Source: Archangium gephyra
Lineage (GTDB): Bacteria; Myxococcota; Myxococcia; Myxococcales; Myxococcaceae
Length of the DNA stretch: 64,000 bases
Reading direction: 5' to 3'
Assembly: GCA_003243425.1 (NCBI GenBank)
Contig: QFQP01000011.1
Span: 124,001-188,000, forward strand
Made by a program: the position numbers and the translations under genes. The notes below the pieces were generated by a model. The model saw only the letters and a program-made list of their open reading frames with translations. It did not search any database and was not told where the DNA came from. Numbering within the stretch: the first letter of the stretch is position 1; every line of letters begins with the position of its first letter. Positions 61,041 through 64,000 of this stretch are shown in pieces.

Positions 61041-62198
61041 TCACTGGCAGCTGCTCGAGCAGTTCTCGCTGCAGCACTCGTTGTTCGTCGCACACGTCAC
61101 GCCCTGCGCCTTGCAGAGCGGCAGCACGGCCTGCAGCCCGTCGGGGAACAGCGGGTGGGTGACGTTCAACGTCACGTCGCCCGAAGCAGCCGGGTTCACG
61201 CCGATGGACATGACGGCATCTCCTGCGACGAACTGGGTCGCGCCGCAGTTCGGCCGCAGTGAGGAGTTCTGCACGAACGACACGGTGGGCGTCACGTTGG
61301 CGGCCGCGAAGGCCAGCACTTCGTTGGCTCCACGCGCGGTGACCTGCACGGTGTTGCACTGGTTCGGCCTCAGCCGTGGCGCCGTCGTGTCGATGGTCAG
61401 GTGAGCAGTGATGGCCTTGGTCACCACGGGGCTGCTCACCGTGAAGCCCTGGTTCGTCGCGGCGATGAACCACTGGTAGTTCCCGAAGTGCGTGCTGCTG
61501 ACGTAGTTCGAGGCGCCTACCACCGACGGCTGCTCGCACGAGCTGTCCTTGAACAGAGACAACCCGACCCCGGGGACCGAGACGATGGTGGTCGGCACCA
61601 TGCAGAAGAGGTCGGTGCCGCCGTCGGGCCGAAACGGCAGCATCGCCTGGGGAATGCAGTCGCCGACCTGACCGTCTTGCGTCGCGCCGACCCCGAAGCG
61701 GTTCACCAGACATGTCGGTAACGAACCTCCGTCGCCTTGATTCGCGCCAGAGAGGGCACTGCCGCCGCCCGTCCCTGCGCCACCTCCTGTCGCACTGCCG
61801 CCTCCTGTCGCGCTGCCGCCGCCTGTCGCGCTGCCGCCGCCCGTCGCGCTGCCGCCTCCCGTCGCGCTGCCGCCTCCCGTCGCGCCTCCGCCTCCCGTCG
61901 CGCTTCCGCCTCCCGTCGCGCTTCCGCCTCCCGTCGCGCTCCCGCCACCCGTCGCTGCGCCACCACCCGTCGCCGTGCCGCCGCCAGTCGCAGCGCCTCC
62001 GCCGGTTACGGTGCCACCGCCCGTGGCAGTTCCACCACCGAGCGTGATGACGCCCCCGCCGCCGGCGCCACCGCCGACGACGATGCCGCCGTCACAGCGA
62101 CCTGTTTCTTCGCAGTAGTCCGAGAACGCTTCGCCGAAGTTGCAGCCCGCGACGCAGACCAGCACCGTCGCCACCAACAGGACGCGCGCGCCGTTCAT
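61041..62198 (-). CDS. Repeat-bearing lipoprotein with cysteine-rich C-terminus
   Basis: 385 residues. Lipobox CVAGC (Cys19), then an acidic Cys-containing stretch, then about 16 GGGSAT-type hexapeptides making a long glycine-rich stalk. The C-terminal half is beta-rich (FTVSSPVVTKAITAHLTIDTTAPRL) and ends in a small knot CATNNECCSENCSSSCQ. Surface display is likely. Its ATG shares a base with the stop of the upstream gene (TGATG), so the two are co-translated. The layout matches the lipoproteins at 40.0-42.3 and 45.8-46.9 kb, but the C-terminal domain is different. Confidence 0.78.
   Translation of the reverse strand: MNGARVLLVATVLVCVAGCNFGEAFSDYCEETGRCDGGIVVGGGAGGGGVITLGGGTATGGGTVTGGGAATGGGTATGGGAATGGGSATGGGSATGGGSATGGGGATGGGSATGGGSATGGGSATGGGSATGGGSATGGGAGTGGGSALSGANQGDGGSLPTCLVNRFGVGATQDGQVGDCIPQAMLPFRPDGGTDLFCMVPTTIVSVPGVGLSLFKDSSCEQPSVVGASNYVSSTHFGNYQWFIAATNQGFTVSSPVVTKAITAHLTIDTTAPRLRPNQCNTVQVTARGANEVLAFAAANVTPTVSFVQNSSLRPNCGATQFVAGDAVMSIGVNPAASGDVTLNVTHPLFPDGLQAVLPLCKAQGVTCATNNECCSENCSSSCQ
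61753..62040. repeat. Tandem 18-bp repeats, about 16 units (GGGSAT/GGGAAT/GGGTAT)
   Basis: In the plus direction the units read as CCGCC plus CTGTCGCGCTG or CCGTCGCGCTG variants. The central units are nearly identical; the outer ones diverge. Copy number can change without a frameshift. Confidence 0.85.
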
Positions 62199-62962
62199 CA
62201 CCACGTCCCTCCGAACGCGACGCCGTCGAACGTGGGCGTCAACCAGACCACCGGTTCCTTCGGCGTCGTCATCGCGAACCACACCGCGCCGATGATCAAC
62301 GCCGCGGCACCGCCACCGACGAGGCCGAAGCCGATCAGCTGATCCCGTTCACCATTGGTGCGCGCCACCTGCGCATCGGACAACGAGAGCGCCATGCCGC
62401 CACGCTGCTGCAGCGACCCCCACGAGACCGCAGCGCTGATCAGAAAGCCCGCCCCGGTGGCCACGGCTGCACCGCCGAGCGCCAGCGGAACCACCGGTGC
62501 CAGGGTGCGGCCTTCCGGCCGGGGAGCCTCCCGCCCGGCGATGATCAACGCCCACACGTCGAGGGTCTCGAACACGTCGCGCTCGCTCTTCAACGCCACG
62601 CTGCGCGCGAACCGTGGCCGGCCGTTGGCTGCCGAAATCACCTTCACCAGCAGGCGGTAGCCATCGTCGACGCGGGCGATCTCACCGTTCACCACGTCGG
62701 TCACTCCGAGCGCCCCGGCGATCTCAGAAATGCACGAATCATCGCCGCACCCGAGCAATTGCTTCTGCCGTTCGAGGCCCAACACCGTCGAGATGTCGCG
62801 AGGCGTCGAGACACGAAGCCCCTGGGCGATGAGCTGCGTCGCCAGGTGCTCCGAGATCAACGCGCCCTTCCCTTCGGACACGTCGACGGTGGTGAACGAC
62901 ATGACCGCCAGATTCACGTCAGGAGAGGCGCCCAACGTCGCCCAGAGGAGGAGGTGAAGCAT
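62198..62962 (-). CDS. Exported TolB/CsgG-N-like protein with C-terminal membrane segments
   Basis: 254 residues. A short signal (LHLLLWATLGAS), then a domain NLAVMSFTTVDVSEGKGALISEHLATQLIAQGLRVSTPRDISTVLG with KQLLGCGDDSCISEIAGALGV. This is the pattern of myxobacterial proteins related to TolB N-terminal or FlgO/CsgG-like domains. Two hydrophobic helices follow (about 155-180 and 212-232). It is probably anchored in a membrane and works with the stalked lipoprotein encoded directly after it (TGATG junction). Function unknown. Confidence 0.7.
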   Translation of the reverse strand: MLHLLLWATLGASPDVNLAVMSFTTVDVSEGKGALISEHLATQLIAQGLRVSTPRDISTVLGLERQKQLLGCGDDSCISEIAGALGVTDVVNGEIARVDDGYRLLVKVISAANGRPRFARSVALKSERDVFETLDVWALIIAGREAPRPEGRTLAPVVPLALGGAAVATGAGFLISAAVSWGSLQQRGGMALSLSDAQVARTNGERDQLIGFGLVGGGAAALIIGAVWFAMTTPKEPVVWLTPTFDGVAFGGTW

Positions 62963-63105
62963 GCGCCGCGCCTTTCACCACAACAGCGACACGCGCGTCA
63001 GTGCATGAAACCGATGTCGTGGTCTTCACGGTCCTCCGTACGCACGGCGCTCGGCACATCGATTGCTCTCCGGCTCCGACGCACAAGGGCCGGGGGAGAA
63101 TCCAC

Positions 63106-63465
63106 ATGCAGCAATGTCAGAAGTGTCAGGGCCTCGTGCCCGATGGCTCGCCGTCGTGTCCCAACTGCACGTCGGGCAGACAGTGGTGGAAAGCGCCGCT
63201 GGCGATGCTCGGCGCCGGGTTTGCGACGGTGACGCTGTCGGCCTGCTACGGCGCGCCGTGCGCGACGACCATCACGCTGCCTGACGGCGGCACCCTCACC
63301 GAAGGCAGCGGCACAGCGAACACCTGTGCGCCTATCGACTGCCGCGTGAAACCCGACGCCGGCACCGACCGAGAACCCGACTACCGCTGGAAGTACGCGT
63401 GCGAAGAGCACCTGACGCCGGAAGACGCGGGGGTCACCGACGGCGGAGTCGACGGCGGCCCGTGA
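63106..63465 (+). CDS. Zinc-ribbon protein with membrane/lipobox-like segment
   Basis: 119 residues. Two CxxC knuckles at the N-terminus (Cys4, Cys7, Cys18, Cys21: MQQCQKCQGL, SCPNC) form a zinc ribbon. A hydrophobic segment (about residues 29-47) ends in TLSACYG, like a lipobox but placed after the ribbon, so the ribbon would face the cytoplasm if this is a membrane anchor. The exported part is Asp/Gly/Thr-rich with further cysteines (CAPIDC, YACEEH) and a DAG-rich end. GGGGGAGAA before the ATG is a strong ribosome binding site. Its stop overlaps the start of a radical SAM gene (GTGA), which suggests a joint function. Confidence 0.72.
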   Translation: MQQCQKCQGLVPDGSPSCPNCTSGRQWWKAPLAMLGAGFATVTLSACYGAPCATTITLPDGGTLTEGSGTANTCAPIDCRVKPDAGTDREPDYRWKYACEEHLTPEDAGVTDGGVDGGP

Positions 63466-64000
63466 GTTCGCGCGAAGACATCTACCGGCGCTTCGACGTG
63501 AAGCAACAGCAGCAGCTCCCGCGCTACGTGGTGTGGGAGCTGACGCTGGCGTGTGATCAACGCTGCACGCACTGCGGTTCGCGCGCGGCGGAAGCCCGTG
63601 AAGGCGAGCTCACACGCGAACAGGCCCTGGATGTCGTGAAGCAGCTGGCTGTGATGGGCTGCTTCGAATGCGCATTGATTGGTGGAGAGGCGTATCTGCA
63701 CCCCGCGTTTCTCGACGTGGTGCGCGCACTTCGTGAGTACGGCGTTCGGCCCACGATGACCTCGGGCGGTCGCGGCATCACCCGTGAGCTCGCGGTGCAG
63801 ATGGCAGAGGCCGGTGTGTACTCGGTCTCGATCTCGGTGGACGGGTTGGAGGCGACGCACGACTTGATGCGTGCCACGCGTGGCGGTTTTCGGGCGGCGA
63901 GGTCGGCGTTGGAGGCGCTGCGTGATGCAGGCGTGCGTGTCACCGCGAACACCAACTTCAATCGGCTCAACGAAGGCGACCTGGAGTCGCTCTACGAGGT
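63462..64000 (+). CDS. Radical SAM protein (partial, 3' end outside window)
   Basis: The first 179 codons are visible. RYVVWELTLACDQRCTHCGSRA carries the CxxxCxxC cluster motif (Cys31, Cys35, Cys38), which binds the 4Fe-4S cluster that cleaves SAM. GGEAYLHP is the GGE motif and SVSISVDGLEATHD is typical of SPASM/MoaA-like members. Such enzymes modify peptides, proteins or cofactors. GTG start coupled to the zinc-ribbon gene. The C-terminal region that would decide the subfamily (SPASM cluster) is beyond the window. Confidence 0.9.
   Translation, partial: MSSREDIYRRFDVKQQQQLPRYVVWELTLACDQRCTHCGSRAAEAREGELTREQALDVVKQLAVMGCFECALIGGEAYLHPAFLDVVRALREYGVRPTMTSGGRGITRELAVQMAEAGVYSVSISVDGLEATHDLMRATRGGFRAARSALEALRDAGVRVTANTNFNRLNEGDLESLYE

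Noticed and set aside
61712..62342. Arg/Ser/Pro-rich plus-strand frames across the repeat region near 61.9 kb
   Set aside because: They are antisense readings of the GGGSAT repeat and lack ribosome binding sites or signals.
1..64000. tRNA or rRNA genes
   Set aside because: Reading both strands by eye gave no cloverleaf with TTCGANNC-type arms in context and no rRNA-like sequence; a covariance search would be needed to exclude them fully.

Overview
The window comes from a high-GC, Gram-negative, predatory-type soil bacterium. It is most likely a member of the Myxococcota (Myxococcales/Cystobacterineae). The signs are: a TIGR02265/DUF2378 protein, a family restricted to myxobacteria; cysteine-rich lipoproteins of the 'GCC...C..C' type with DAG-rich stretches; three lipoproteins carrying glycine-rich hexapeptide repeats; a chemosensory operon with a HEAT-repeat protein; and codon use strongly biased to G/C in third positions. 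No rRNA, tRNA, CRISPR array or transposase was seen.

Layout. 1-2 kb: a truncated NlpC/P60 lipoprotein gene and a divergent beta-propeller-like protein. 2-12.2 kb (minus strand): a chemosensory operon in transcription order response regulator, cheA, cheW, cheW, HEAT-repeat protein, cheR, cheB, response regulator, secreted protein. It has many 4-nt start/stop overlaps, no chemoreceptor gene, and a broken OmpH/Skp-like gene on the opposite strand between cheR and cheB. 12.2-14.7 kb: ribBA-ribH-nusB plus an M17-N domain protein, directly upstream of the che genes. 14.8-19.6 kb: a membrane protein, an operon of cNMP-binding protein, ribE, methyltransferase and lipoprotein, a Lys/Ala-rich secreted protein and an amidohydrolase. 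19.6-28.7 kb: core metabolism (cydAB, acs, a NUDIX hydrolase, glpD) with unknowns; several convergent pairs overlap by 15-17 bp. 28.7-42.3 kb: a surface/secretion region with a cysteine-rich lipoprotein, then a visibly lower-GC island. In that island a repeat-bearing lipoprotein, a giant 2862-residue RHS lipoprotein with a variable C-terminal tail, and a small putative immunity protein form one operon.

42.4-48.4 kb: moaE and moaD separated by unrelated genes, a DUF1615 lipoprotein, a YceI protein, a deletion-damaged repeat lipoprotein and an M32 carboxypeptidase. 48.5-56.1 kb (plus strand): a DUF1016 nuclease with a palindrome that is duplicated just after its stop codon, a LysM lytic transglycosylase, the tightly coupled set larB, GH1 glycosidase and two membrane proteins, and a stand-alone class I terpene synthase. 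56.5-61 kb: a long acyl-CoA dehydrogenase with a textbook terminator, a frameshifted STAS-like gene, a fatty acid desaturase and rsgA. 61-64 kb: a third repeat lipoprotein with an upstream partner, and a zinc-ribbon lipoprotein-like gene coupled to a truncated radical SAM gene.

The most interesting unit is the RHS lipoprotein operon. It resembles in architecture (lipoprotein, toxin lipoprotein, immunity) the SitBAI kin-discrimination toxins of myxobacteria, but is built on an RHS shell, and an 11-base homopolymer lies in the linker before its tip. Several genes carry single frame disruptions, so some may reflect sequence quality rather than biology.
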